Below, piece by piece: positions 19,915-28,583 of a stretch of 29,946 nucleotides of DNA. The stretch is from Peptoniphilus_A sp022767005 (lineage in GTDB: Bacteria > Bacillota > Clostridia > Tissierellales > Peptoniphilaceae). The number at the start of each line of letters is the position of its first letter. Positions within the stretch are counted from its first letter, which is position 1. The translations under genes were made by a program, and so were the position numbers. The notes under the pieces are model-generated. The model made no database searches and was not told the origin of the DNA. It saw only the letters and a program-made list of their open reading frames with translations. The stretch spans positions 1-29,946 of the forward strand of contig NZ_JBNPOJ010000020.1 of NCBI RefSeq assembly GCF_050315115.1. The letters are read 5' to 3'.

Positions 19915-20994
19915 CTATTTTAAAATTTGAAATTCATTCATAGAAATTTTTTCTATAATGCCTCTAAGTTCCAATTTTGTCAATATCTTGTTTATATAAA
20001 ATACCTCATTATCTAAATTATTGCAAATGTCGTTAGTGTTATTTATTCCCCTTTGAATTAAATTATACACAGCTAATTCTTCTACATCCATTTCAACATT
20101 TTCTTCGTTGACCTTATTTTTATTTAGATCTGGATAATAATCTAAAATATCCTTTACTTCAACTAAAGGAATTGCACCATCGCGAATTAACTTATTTGTT
20201 CCAACAGAATAAATTGAAGTAATATTACCTGGAACTGCAAAAACTTCTTTTCCCTGTTCTGCAGCAAGTCTTGCAGTTATTAAACTTCCACTTTTATCCT
20301 TTGCCTCTACCACTACAACAGCTTTTGAAAGACCTGAAATAATTCTATTTCTCATTGGAAAGGTAAATTTATTCGCACCTGTCCCCAAAGCAAATTCGCT
20401 AATTATTGCACCTTTTTTTGAAATTTCTTCATATAATGCCTTGTTTGACTTTGGATAAATTACATCAATTCCCGTACCCAAAACTGCGATTGTATTTAAA
20501 TTATTTTGCAATGCTCTTTTATGTGAGAGAGAATCGATTCCATAAGCCATCCCACTTACAATTGTAAAATCAAAACTGCTTATGGCATCAATTATTTTAT
20601 TTACAGCCATATTGCCATAAGAAGAATGACTTCTTGCACCAACAAAGGCAATTGGATTATATATTTTTAAATTCCCCTTTACATATAAAACTGAAGGTGG
20701 ATCTATTATGTATCTAAGAGATTCTGGAAATTCATCATCTAAAATTGTAATAATTTTAACTCCAATTGAGGTGATTTTCTCCTTGACTTTATCAATAATT
20801 AATTCAAACTCTGGGGCTTTTTCCATTAATCTGTCGAAACTTCTCTTTGAAAGAACTTTTTCTTCAAAAAAATCAATTTTATCAAAATCTTCAATTGGAA
20901 TATTATTGTCCATTAAATAATTCAAAATCTTTAAAGAATTTTCGCTAGAAAAATTTATTCCATTTAAAAAAATTAGTAAATCTCTTTTCTCCAT
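19915..20994 (-). CDS. dprA: DNA-processing protein DprA, 359 aa
   Basis: Binds incoming single-stranded DNA during transformation and loads RecA. A Rossmann-like core is seen: FVGARSHSSYG (117-127), SGMAYGIDSLSH (147-158), VLGTGIDVIYP (171-181), FPMRNRIISGLS (212-223) and GSLITARLAAEQG (236-248). An N-terminal helical (SAM-like) part precedes it and a winged-helix C-terminus (about 300-359) follows. The ATG directly follows the comM stop (TAAATG), so the two are translationally linked. Complete. Confidence 0.95.
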   Translation of the reverse strand: MEKRDLLIFLNGINFSSENSLKILNYLMDNNIPIEDFDKIDFFEEKVLSKRSFDRLMEKAPEFELIIDKVKEKITSIGVKIITILDDEFPESLRYIIDPPSVLYVKGNLKIYNPIAFVGARSHSSYGNMAVNKIIDAISSFDFTIVSGMAYGIDSLSHKRALQNNLNTIAVLGTGIDVIYPKSNKALYEEISKKGAIISEFALGTGANKFTFPMRNRIISGLSKAVVVVEAKDKSGSLITARLAAEQGKEVFAVPGNITSIYSVGTNKLIRDGAIPLVEVKDILDYYPDLNKNKVNEENVEMDVEELAVYNLIQRGINNTNDICNNLDNEVFYINKILTKLELRGIIEKISMNEFQILK

Positions 20995-22515
20995 TTAATT
21001 ACCCCAAAACTTTTTGTCCATAGTTCTATACTGTATACTTTCCAAAACATGATCCTCTTTAATATTTTCGCAACCATCCATGTCTGAAATAGTCCTTGAA
21101 ATTTTTAAAATTTTATTGTAAGTCCTTGCACTCATACCATATTTTTTAAAAGCAAGCTCCAAAATTTTTTCCGAATTACTATCTAGCGCACAGTATTTTT
21201 TTAATTTATCCTCAGGAATTTCTGAATTGTATTTGAAAGACTCGTCTTTAAATCTATCTCTTTGAATTTCTCTAACATGCTTTACTCTTTCCCTTATGAC
21301 TTCAGAACTTTCGCCTGATCTTTCAGAAGATATCTCCTTATATTTAACTTCAGGAACTTCTAAATGAATATCAATTCTATCAAGTAGAGGATGAGAAATT
21401 TTTGAAAGATACCTCTGTATTTCATAAGGCGAGCAATTACACTCATGAGTCTTTGAATTGTGATAACCACATGGGCAAGGATTTAGTGCCACAATTAGTT
21501 GAAAATCTGCAGGATATCTAACGCTGGCATTTGCGCGAGATATTATTATATCCTTTGATTCCATTGGTTGACGCAACACTTCTAAAACTGATTTTGAAAA
21601 CTCTGGCAACTCATCTAAAAATAATACTCCCTTATTTGCAAGAGAAATTTCTCCTGGTTTTGGAATTTTTCCTCCACCAATTAATGATACTGCTGATGCT
21701 GTGTGATGAGGAGCTCTAAAAGGTGGCTTTGTTATAAGTGCATTGTCATCTAAAAGTCCTGAAATTGAATAAATTTTTGTTACTTCTATTGCTTCTTCAA
21801 AATCAAGCTCTGGCAAAATAGTTGGAAATCTCTTTGCCGCCATTGTCTTTCCAGAACCAGGTGAACCTAAAATTAAAATATTTGATTTTGCACAGGCAGA
21901 AATTTCAAGTGCTCTCTTTAAATTTTCCTGTCCCTTTATGTCAGAAAAATCTACTTCATAAGAAACTTTTTCCCTAGTAAAACTGCCAACACATCTTTCA
22001 ATTTTAATTTCTCCTCTTAAAAAGGAAACTACTTCTTCTAAAGTTTTTACTGGATAAATTTCAACATCGCTAACTATTACACATTCTTTTCTATTTTCAT
22101 AAGGCACTATAAATTTCTTGTAGCCCTTTTCACGCATTGAAATTATCATGGGAAGTGCTCCCTGAATTTTATTTATTTTGCCATCAAGCGCAAGTTCACC
22201 CATATATATGTAAGGACTGTAGTCGAGCTCTAAATTCTCATCACAACTTAAAAGACTCACCGCAATTGCAAGGTCAAGTTGTGTGCCATCTTTTCTCAAA
22301 TTAGCAGGAGCTAAATTTATTGTAATTCTCTTTTTTGGAAAATCGTAGCCAGAATTTTTAATTGCCGATTTTACTCTCTCTGTGGATTCTTTTACTGCAG
22401 TGTCAGCAAGTCCTACTAGTATAATTTTGGGCATTCCATTTGAAAGATCAACTTCAACATCAACTGGATATCCATTGAGCCCAGTCAAAGTGCAAGTTTT
22501 TGTGCAAGAATACAT
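20995..22515 (-). CDS. comM: ComM/YifB-family ATPase (Mg-chelatase-like), 506 aa
   Basis: N-terminal Lon-like (S16, ChlI) domain about 20-145, AAA+ domain with Walker A GSPGSGKT (217-224) and Walker B VLFLDEL (297-303), the GEISLANKGVLFLDELPEF signature, a cysteine-rich zinc stretch (CPCGYHNSKTHECNC), and a C-terminal Mg-chelatase helical domain. In Haemophilus and Vibrio the homologue is a hexameric branch-migration helicase promoting integration of transforming DNA. First gene of the long minus-strand operon; ATG 22515 follows AGGAGGAAAT. Confidence 0.95.
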   Translation of the reverse strand: MYSCTKTCTLTGLNGYPVDVEVDLSNGMPKIILVGLADTAVKESTERVKSAIKNSGYDFPKKRITINLAPANLRKDGTQLDLAIAVSLLSCDENLELDYSPYIYMGELALDGKINKIQGALPMIISMREKGYKKFIVPYENRKECVIVSDVEIYPVKTLEEVVSFLRGEIKIERCVGSFTREKVSYEVDFSDIKGQENLKRALEISACAKSNILILGSPGSGKTMAAKRFPTILPELDFEEAIEVTKIYSISGLLDDNALITKPPFRAPHHTASAVSLIGGGKIPKPGEISLANKGVLFLDELPEFSKSVLEVLRQPMESKDIIISRANASVRYPADFQLIVALNPCPCGYHNSKTHECNCSPYEIQRYLSKISHPLLDRIDIHLEVPEVKYKEISSERSGESSEVIRERVKHVREIQRDRFKDESFKYNSEIPEDKLKKYCALDSNSEKILELAFKKYGMSARTYNKILKISRTISDMDGCENIKEDHVLESIQYRTMDKKFWGN

Positions 22516-22544
22516 ATTTCCTCCTATTTTTAATCTATTAATTA

Positions 22545-22580
22545 ATTATATTCTACCATGTTTTATGAAAATACTTTCAT
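22545..22580 (-). promoter_or_regulatory. Promoter and possible operator of the comM-dprA operon
   Basis: On the minus strand TATAAT (22545-22550) lies 30 nt before the comM start codon. The -35 region has no good hexamer. Instead it is occupied by an inverted repeat, ATGAAA-ATAC-TTTCAT (22565-22580), suggesting a regulator-dependent promoter. Confidence 0.5.
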
Positions 22581-22642
22581 AATATTTCCATTTTTATTAA
22601 TTATTTCCCTTTTATTAATGGTTAAAGATGAGGTGTTTTAAA

Positions 22643-22671
22643 TTGACTTCTAATTATTTATTTATTACAAT
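22643..22671 (+). promoter_or_regulatory. Promoter of lepB
   Basis: TTGACT (22643-22648), 17-bp spacer, TACAAT (22666-22671). The transcript would start at about 22678, right at the GGAGG (22678-22682), leaving a very short leader. Confidence 0.65.
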
Positions 22672-22699
22672 TTAGATGGAGGTATTTTATTGAGATAAA

Positions 22700-23218
22700 A
22701 TGAAAAAGTACTATCATAATTTTAAAATAATATTATTTGCCTTCTTATTGGCGCTATTTCTCAGATTCTTTGTATTTAATGTAGTAATAGTAAATCAAAC
22801 ATCTATGTATCCAACTCTTCATCCAAAAGATGTAATATTATCTAGTTCTTTTTATAAATTTAAAAAAGAATACAAAAGAGGTGATATTATAGTTTTTAAA
22901 TCTAAGGATGAAAATAAGCTACTCATCAAAAGAATTATTGGGCTTCCAAAGGATAAAATAGAAATAATAGATGGCTCTGTTTATATAAATGGAAATCGCT
23001 TAAATGAATATTATTTAGAAGATAATTCATATACATACTCAGATAAAGAAATTTTTTCACTTAATGAAGACGAATTATTTGTCCTCGGGGATAATAGAAC
23101 TTTAAATGGATCCTATGATTCGAGAAATTTTGGACCTATAAAAACAAATACTGTGGCTTCTAAGCCATTTTTTAGAATTTTCCCACTTAATTCTAAAAAA
23201 TTTATAAATGAAAATTAA
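22700..23218 (+). CDS. lepB: Signal peptidase I, 172 aa
   Basis: Membrane serine protease that cleaves signal peptides after Sec or Tat export. One N-terminal membrane helix (about 10-30), catalytic S35 in NQTSMYPTL, catalytic K77 in LIKRIIGLP, and box D/E motifs FVLGDNR and SYDSRNFGPI are present. Short Gram-positive-type form (S26 family). The only strong ribosome binding site is 17 nt upstream of this ATG and instead fits a TTG-AGA-TAA two-codon frame that ends 1 nt before the ATG; no alternative in-frame start exists, because a TGA lies three codons upstream. Confidence 0.93.
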   Translation: MKKYYHNFKIILFAFLLALFLRFFVFNVVIVNQTSMYPTLHPKDVILSSSFYKFKKEYKRGDIIVFKSKDENKLLIKRIIGLPKDKIEIIDGSVYINGNRLNEYYLEDNSYTYSDKEIFSLNEDELFVLGDNRTLNGSYDSRNFGPIKTNTVASKPFFRIFPLNSKKFINEN

Positions 23219-23267
23219 TTTGATGTAATCAAAAATTTTTTTACTTATAAAGCGAAAATGTTTATAG

Positions 23268-23340
23268 CTCATATTAACCGATCTCTGTATCTTTGTTATT
23301 AAATTTTACACAGAGTTAGTTAATATGAGTTTTTGTTTTT
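23268..23340 (+). terminator. Long terminator hairpin after lepB
   Basis: CTCATATTAAC (23268-23278) pairs with GTTAATATGAG (23319-23329). An inner CTCTGT / ACAGAG stem stacks above it, and TTTTTGTTTTT follows. Confidence 0.8.
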
Positions 23341-23404
23341 ATTTAGTACCTCATTCAATTTTACATTTATCAATTAAAAAAGATAATGCTAATACAAATA
23401 CTTA

Positions 23405-23450
23405 ATAAAAAAGTGATGAGCAAAATAGAATATCTATTATGCAGCATCAC
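23405..23450 (-). terminator. Terminator of the M29 aminopeptidase gene
   Basis: GTGATG (23413-23418) pairs with CATCAC (23445-23450), with inner AATAG / CTATT pairing. On the minus strand a run of six T follows. Confidence 0.75.
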
Positions 23451-23458
23451 CTTGTTTA

Positions 23459-24706
23459 TTATATTACAAAATTTCCATCCTTAAAGATTTGTACTTTTTC
23501 TCCATTTTCCTTTACGCCAACTATTTCTGTACTTGCGTCGCCAACCATGAAGTCCACATGCGTTAATGAATCGTTCATGCCTCTTTCTTTTAATTCTTCA
23601 ATTGTAAGTTTTTCACCATTTTCTATGCAACTTGGATATGATTTGCCAAGGGCGAAATGGCAGGATGCATTTTCATCGTAAAGTGTGTTGTAAAATAAAA
23701 CTTTCCTCATAGAAATTGGCGTGTTGTGTGAAACAAGCGCTACTTCTCCAAGTCTCTTTGAACCTTGGTCTATTTCAATTATATTTTTTAAATATTCTCT
23801 TCCACTTTTAGCGTCGTAATCAATTACTTCTCCGTCTTTAAAAACTAAATAAAAATCTTCAATTAAATTTCCATTGTAATTAAGTGGCATTGTTGAATAA
23901 ACTTTTCCATTTACTCCATCAAGTCTTGGTGCAGAAAAAACTTCTTCGCTTGGCATATTTGCAATAAATTCTTCGCCATCGCTATTTACATCTCCAGCTC
24001 CTGCGAAAATATATCCCTTAGGAAGACAAACTTCAAGATTAGTTCCCTTTTCTGATTTGTAAATAAGTTTTTCAAATTTATTTTCATTTAAAAATGCACT
24101 GTATTTATTCAAATTGTTTACATGATTTTCAAGAGCTTTCTCTGGCTCTTCTTCGAAAAGTCTTACAGAATTAAAAATTTCAAACCATAATTTTCTCACA
24201 GCTTCATCTTCACTTAATTCAGGAAAAACTTTTGTAGCCCATGATGGAATACTTGCTCCAACAACTATCCATGACACATAATTTGCCATCATTTTAGCAG
24301 AAAAGTCCTTTAATGCCTTTGACGTTGCAAGATTTGCCTTGAATAATTTTTCAGAGTCAATTCCCTTAAACACATCTGGGTCAGATCCAGTTATAGAAAG
24401 ATATTTTGCCTTTTTTCCCATGTAATAATTTTCTTTATCTACTCTATGTTTTGGTATATCAGTTAAAACTTCCACGCTTTCGTTTTCGTATTTTAACTTA
24501 GAAATTATTGGATCTCTATAATCCATTACAACTTCAATTGCTCCAAGTTCATAAGCCTTTTTTGTGCAAGTGATAGCAAAATCTCTAGCTTCTATTGGAC
24601 ATCTCACTACAAGTCTGTCGCCTTTTTTGATTTTTAATCCAATCTTTAAAATTAATTCTGCATAAGTTTCTATATAATCATTAACAACGAAATTTTTATA
24701 ATCCAT
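23459..24706 (-). CDS. M29-family metalloaminopeptidase, 415 aa
   Basis: Cytoplasmic leucyl-type aminopeptidase of the AmpS/PepS/AmpT family (PF02073). Characteristic regions are visible: VVRCPIEARDFAITCTKKAY near the N-terminus, FIANMPSEEVFSAPRLDGVN holding the first metal glutamates, then LVSHNTPISM, NTLYDENASCHFALGKSYP and THVDFMVG holding the remaining histidine, glutamate and aspartate ligands of the two-metal site. Length is normal for the family. Monocistronic, with its own terminator. The upstream 114 bp have no strong promoter match; TTGTAT and TATATA are candidates. Confidence 0.9.
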   Translation of the reverse strand: MDYKNFVVNDYIETYAELILKIGLKIKKGDRLVVRCPIEARDFAITCTKKAYELGAIEVVMDYRDPIISKLKYENESVEVLTDIPKHRVDKENYYMGKKAKYLSITGSDPDVFKGIDSEKLFKANLATSKALKDFSAKMMANYVSWIVVGASIPSWATKVFPELSEDEAVRKLWFEIFNSVRLFEEEPEKALENHVNNLNKYSAFLNENKFEKLIYKSEKGTNLEVCLPKGYIFAGAGDVNSDGEEFIANMPSEEVFSAPRLDGVNGKVYSTMPLNYNGNLIEDFYLVFKDGEVIDYDAKSGREYLKNIIEIDQGSKRLGEVALVSHNTPISMRKVLFYNTLYDENASCHFALGKSYPSCIENGEKLTIEELKERGMNDSLTHVDFMVGDASTEIVGVKENGEKVQIFKDGNFVI

Positions 24707-24774
24707 ATTATCTTCCTTTCAATTTATATATAATGTTTATCATAAAAAAATAATACAACAAAATGTTTTTATTT

Positions 24775-24816
24775 GCAAAAAAATACTATTGGATTTACCA
24801 ATAGTCCAATAGTATT
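24775..24816 (-). terminator. Terminator of the carboxyltransferase gene
   Basis: AATACTATTGGA (24782-24793) pairs perfectly with TCCAATAGTATT (24805-24816). The minus-strand T-run follows, just past the stop codon. Confidence 0.85.
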
Positions 24817-24820
24817 TAGG

Positions 24821-26164
24821 TTATTTGCTATATTTTTTTGCCAAAAAGTCCTTTGCAACTTGTGGGAATAATGCGTAAGTTAAAACATCTTCTTCACATT
24901 TTGCAAGATCTCCAACTTCAGCCTTATATTTATTTAGAGCTGGCTCTAAATGATTTGCAGGTCTATCTGTAATTACTTCAGCATCGCCTATTATAGATTT
25001 TCTAAAAGCTTCGTCCACTTCAACTGGAGTTTTTCCATAAAGTCCCTTTAAATAATCCTTGATTTCATTTGGAACCATTTTGTATCTCTTTCCAGTCATA
25101 ACATTAAAGGATGCCTGAGTTCCTACCATTTGACTCATTGGAGTAACTAGTGGCGGATAACCCATGTCTTTTCTAACATTTGGCACTTCTGCAAGAACTT
25201 TTTCAAATAAATGCTCTTGCTTTGCAGCAGAAAGCTGTGAGTTTAAATTTGAAAGCATACCACCAGGCACTTGATAGATAAGTCCCTTTGGATCAACTGT
25301 AAGCATTTTCACTCTTAAAGTTCCATTATTTAAATATTTATTTTTAACTTCTTGGAAATAAGGTGCAAGCTCATTTAAAATATCTAAGTTTAGGTCAACC
25401 TTATATCCAGCTTCCTTTAAAATTATCGCAAGAGTTTCTGTTGGAGGCTGACTTGTTCCGCCAGAGAATGGTGAAAGAGCAGTGTCTAAAATATCTGCAC
25501 CTTCTTCAACACCTTTAAGATAAGTCATAGAACCACATCCAGTAGTTTCGTGAGTGTGAAGTTCTATTGGTATATCAATTACTTTTCTAAGTGACTTAAC
25601 TAAATCTCTTGATGTTGGTGGAGTCAATATTCCCGCCATATCTTTAATTGCTATTGAATCTGCGCCCATTTCCTGAACATTTTTGGCAAGATTTGTAAAA
25701 TATTCTATTGTATGAATTTCTGATGTAGTGTAACAAATTGCAACCTGTGCCTCTGCACCAGCTTTTTTAGCTGCTTTAAGTGAAGTTTCAATATTTCTGA
25801 GGTCATTTAATGCGTCAAAAATTCTAATAATATCCACACCGTTTTTAACAGAAAGTTCAACAAACTTTTCTACAACATCATCAGGATAATTTTTATATCC
25901 CAAAAGATTCTGACCTCTAAGAAGCATTTGAGTCTTTGTATTTTTTAAATGAGATTTAATATTTCTAATTCTTTCCCATGGATCTTCATCTAAATATCTT
26001 ATACATGAATCAAAAGTCGCTCCTCCCCAACATTCGAGAGCCTTGTATCCAACTTTATCAAGCTTATCAAGTGCAGGTTCCATATCCTTATAAGTCATTC
26101 TCGTTGCCATTAATGATTGATGAGCATCGCGAAGAATAGTATCGACAAATTCAATTTTTTTCAT
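24821..26164 (-). CDS. oadA: Carboxyltransferase subunit (oxaloacetate decarboxylase alpha / pyruvate carboxylase B / 5S type), 447 aa
   Basis: TIM-barrel carboxyltransferase with DTILRDAHQSLMATR at the N-terminus, the metal-binding region SIAIKDMAGILTP (catalytic lysine) and ELHTHETTGCG (metal histidines), followed by the conserved post-barrel PYC_OADA domain (about 300-440, with VPGGMLSNL and VTPMSQMVGTQA). The chain stops at FLAKKYSK and lacks the C-terminal biotinyl domain of full OadA. A separate carrier protein is therefore needed, and none is encoded nearby. Which partner reaction it serves cannot be told from sequence alone; the symbol is a best guess. I chose the ATG at 26164 behind AGGAGGATTT. 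Confidence 0.85.
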   Translation of the reverse strand: MKKIEFVDTILRDAHQSLMATRMTYKDMEPALDKLDKVGYKALECWGGATFDSCIRYLDEDPWERIRNIKSHLKNTKTQMLLRGQNLLGYKNYPDDVVEKFVELSVKNGVDIIRIFDALNDLRNIETSLKAAKKAGAEAQVAICYTTSEIHTIEYFTNLAKNVQEMGADSIAIKDMAGILTPPTSRDLVKSLRKVIDIPIELHTHETTGCGSMTYLKGVEEGADILDTALSPFSGGTSQPPTETLAIILKEAGYKVDLNLDILNELAPYFQEVKNKYLNNGTLRVKMLTVDPKGLIYQVPGGMLSNLNSQLSAAKQEHLFEKVLAEVPNVRKDMGYPPLVTPMSQMVGTQASFNVMTGKRYKMVPNEIKDYLKGLYGKTPVEVDEAFRKSIIGDAEVITDRPANHLEPALNKYKAEVGDLAKCEEDVLTYALFPQVAKDFLAKKYSK

Positions 26165-26308
26165 AAATCCTCCTAACAATTAATCGAAAGATATCTCTTA
26201 TTTATATTTTTAGTATAACATAATTTATTTAAAATTTTCATTAAATAAATGCTTTCCTCACAAATAATTTTTGTCAGATTATAAAGTTTTCTGGTTTTTA
26301 TTTTTTTC

Positions 26309-26337
26309 TTTACAAAAACCTCTATTTCTAGTATAAT
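26309..26337 (+). promoter_or_regulatory. rpsD: Promoter of rpsD
   Basis: TTTACA (26309-26314), 17-bp spacer, TATAAT (26332-26337). Confidence 0.75.
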
Positions 26338-26347
26338 GCTATCGGCT

Positions 26348-26374
26348 TATAAATTATCGCGGCGAAAATTTATA
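26348..26374 (+). promoter_or_regulatory. Leader hairpin next to the rpsD ribosome binding site
   Basis: TATAAATT (26348-26355) pairs perfectly with AATTTATA (26367-26374). The 3' arm ends at the first base of AGGAG (26374-26378), and the GC-rich loop ATCGCGGCGAA is striking in this AT-rich sequence. It could be the site where S4 represses its own translation. Confidence 0.5.
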
Positions 26375-26388
26375 GGAGTTTGATAAAA

Positions 26389-26985
26389 ATGGCAAAAATG
26401 ATGGATCCAAAGTTCAAGCAATCAAGAAGACTTGGACTAAATGTATGTGGTCACCCAAAGGCAATGAAAAGAGCAACAAAGGGTACTGCAAGAAGTGATA
26501 AAAAACTTACTGAATATGGTAAGCAACTTTTAGAAAAACAAAGACTTAGAGCATACTACGGTGTACTTGAAAGACAATTTGTTAATCTATTTAAAGAAGC
26601 TCAAAGAACTCAAGGTCAAACTGGTCCTAACTTAGTAACATTTCTTGAAAGAAGACTTGATAATTTATGTTACAGAATGGGCTTTGCATCTTCAATTAGA
26701 CAAGCAAGACAAATGGTTACTCATGGTCACTTAACTGTAAATGGAAAGAAAGTAAATATTCCTTCTTACAGATGTGAAGCATCTGATGTAATTGCATTAT
26801 CTGCTAAGGGAAGAAAAGTTGATTTATTTAAAGAAAACTACAACACTAACATTGTTGTAAACTATCCTTATATTTCTAAGGACGAAGACTTTAAAGCAAC
26901 TTTAGTTTCTCTACCTAATAGAGAAGATATTCCAATAGAAATTGAAGACCAATTAATCGTTGAATTTTATTCAAAGAATATGTAA
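26389..26985 (+). CDS. rpsD: Small ribosomal subunit protein S4 (uS4), 198 aa
   Basis: Primary 16S rRNA-binding protein that starts assembly of the 30S body. The conserved KLTEYGKQLLEKQRLRAYYG and RQFVNLFKEA regions lie in the N-terminal domain. The S4 RNA-binding motif (about 90-150) contains NLCYRMGFASSIRQARQMVT and HGHLTVNGKKVNIPSY. It is the zinc-free paralogue type: the N-terminal CxxC pair is missing. I start at ATG 26389, 10 nt after AGGAG; an in-frame TTG three codons earlier is only 1 nt from that site. Alone, not in the alpha operon with rpsM-rpsK-rpoA. Confidence 0.95.
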   Translation: MAKMMDPKFKQSRRLGLNVCGHPKAMKRATKGTARSDKKLTEYGKQLLEKQRLRAYYGVLERQFVNLFKEAQRTQGQTGPNLVTFLERRLDNLCYRMGFASSIRQARQMVTHGHLTVNGKKVNIPSYRCEASDVIALSAKGRKVDLFKENYNTNIVVNYPYISKDEDFKATLVSLPNREDIPIEIEDQLIVEFYSKNM

Positions 26986-26996
26986 TGACAACGAAG

Positions 26997-27020
26997 AAGA
27001 CCCCTCAAAGGGTCTTTTTT
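26997..27020 (+). terminator. Terminator of rpsD
   Basis: AGACCC (26998-27003) pairs with GGGTCT (27010-27015), followed by a T-run. Confidence 0.85.
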
Positions 27021-27061
27021 ATTGTAAACTTTTCTTTTTTAAAAAACTTACATATATAAGT

Positions 27062-27090
27062 AAAAGCCGAACGTATGCTCGGCTTTTTTT
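27062..27090. terminator. Second, bidirectional terminator between rpsD and the symporter gene
   Basis: AAAAGCCGA pairs with TCGGCTTTT around ACGTATGC, with T7 on the plus strand and T4 on the minus strand. It separates two convergent genes. Confidence 0.85.
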
Positions 27091-27119
27091 ATAGAATTTG
27101 TGACAAGAGTACACAAGTT

Positions 27120-28424
27120 TTATTTTATAAATTGACTAAAGAAAATAATTACAATAACAATTGGTGAAATATACTTTATACTTACATTCATCCACATTCT
27201 TACGAAGGGACTTTTTATATTTGCTGCTTCAAGTAAATTTTCCATTTTCCACGCTCTTGCAGAAAAAAGTGCAATTAGAAGACATCCAATTACTAAAATG
27301 TAATTACTTTCCACATTGTCTATGAATGCAAAGGCTGGGTCATAGAAAGTAGATAATGCTGCAATTCCAATTATAATAACACTCGCTAATATCAATGCTT
27401 TTATTCTATCTAACTTAAATCTCTCCATAAATTGTCCAACGATTGCTTCTAATACGCCAACAGATGAAGTGAAAGCTGCAATGTAAAATCCAAAGTAAAA
27501 CAAAATTGAAAGCACCCTACCAAAAGGCACCACATTAAAGGCAAGTGGAAGAGTCAAAAATGTAAGTCCAACTCCTTCTCCCGGTGTAAGTCCAGTAGCA
27601 AATACAATTGGAAGAATCATAAGTCCAGATAAAATTCCTGCAAATACAAGTGCAAGACATATTACTGATGAATCCTTAAAAATATTTTCGTCTTTTTCCT
27701 TAATATAAGATCCAAAAACCATGGAACCTAACATTGCAAGACCAAGTGCAAAAAACGCCTGACCTAGACATACAATAACTGAATTCATTGAGAATTTAGA
27801 AAAATCTGGTTTAAATAAAAACTTAACGCCATCAATTGCACCAGGAAGTCTTAATCCAAAGACTATTATTACAATCATAATTACAAATAAAATTGGAATT
27901 AAAATTTTTGAAACTCTTTCAATTCCCTTTTGAACTCCCAAAATAATTACTGCGTCATTTAATAGGAAGTTAATTATGAAAAACAAAAATACTATTGGTT
28001 TATTTGCATTAAAAGTATCAAAATAATTTTGTATACCTTCGCTTGTAAGTCCAACGAAATCTCCACTTATAGCCCCAGCAATATATTTTATAATCCATGC
28101 ATAAATAACTGAAGTATATCCCACTATAATTAATGCTGCAAGTGTGTGAAGATATCCTGACAAGTACCATTTAGTATTTGGTTTAAGAGTCTTATAGGCA
28201 TCTATTGCTGCGTTTCCCGTTGCATAACCTATGGTAACCTCACAAGTCATAAGAGGAATTCCTATTACTAAAATAATTAAAATATATAAAAATATAAAAA
28301 TTGCTCCACCATTTTCGCCAACTACATAAGGAAATCTCCAGAGAGTTCCTATTCCAAGGGCAAGACCAATGGCAACCATAATAAATCCAAGGATCGATGA
28401 AAATCCTTCATTTTGCTTTGACAT
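27120..28424 (-). CDS. NSS-family sodium-dependent symporter, 434 aa
   Basis: Neurotransmitter:sodium symporter (SNF) family transporter, typically importing amino acids with Na+. The diagnostic first helix LGFIMVAIGLALGIGTLWRF, followed by PYVVGENGGAIFIFLYI, carries the unwound substrate/sodium-binding region and the external-gate arginine. About eleven hydrophobic helices follow, with SVGVLEAIVGQFME as the TM8 signature (sodium-site serines). Length fits the short bacterial subgroup. ATG 28424 follows AAAGGAGGAGTGT. Substrate unknown. Single-gene unit. Confidence 0.92.
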   Translation of the reverse strand: MSKQNEGFSSILGFIMVAIGLALGIGTLWRFPYVVGENGGAIFIFLYILIILVIGIPLMTCEVTIGYATGNAAIDAYKTLKPNTKWYLSGYLHTLAALIIVGYTSVIYAWIIKYIAGAISGDFVGLTSEGIQNYFDTFNANKPIVFLFFIINFLLNDAVIILGVQKGIERVSKILIPILFVIMIVIIVFGLRLPGAIDGVKFLFKPDFSKFSMNSVIVCLGQAFFALGLAMLGSMVFGSYIKEKDENIFKDSSVICLALVFAGILSGLMILPIVFATGLTPGEGVGLTFLTLPLAFNVVPFGRVLSILFYFGFYIAAFTSSVGVLEAIVGQFMERFKLDRIKALILASVIIIGIAALSTFYDPAFAFIDNVESNYILVIGCLLIALFSARAWKMENLLEAANIKSPFVRMWMNVSIKYISPIVIVIIFFSQFIK

Positions 28425-28583
28425 ACACTCCTCCTTTTTTTGTATACTAGAAATACTATCACAAAATTAATATTTTTTAAATAGATAAAAGCGTTAAAGT
28501 ATTGTTTTCTACTAAATTTAATAAATTATTTCAATAAAATTTACTTTTTTATAATTAAGGGTATAATTTTATTAGGTGATATT

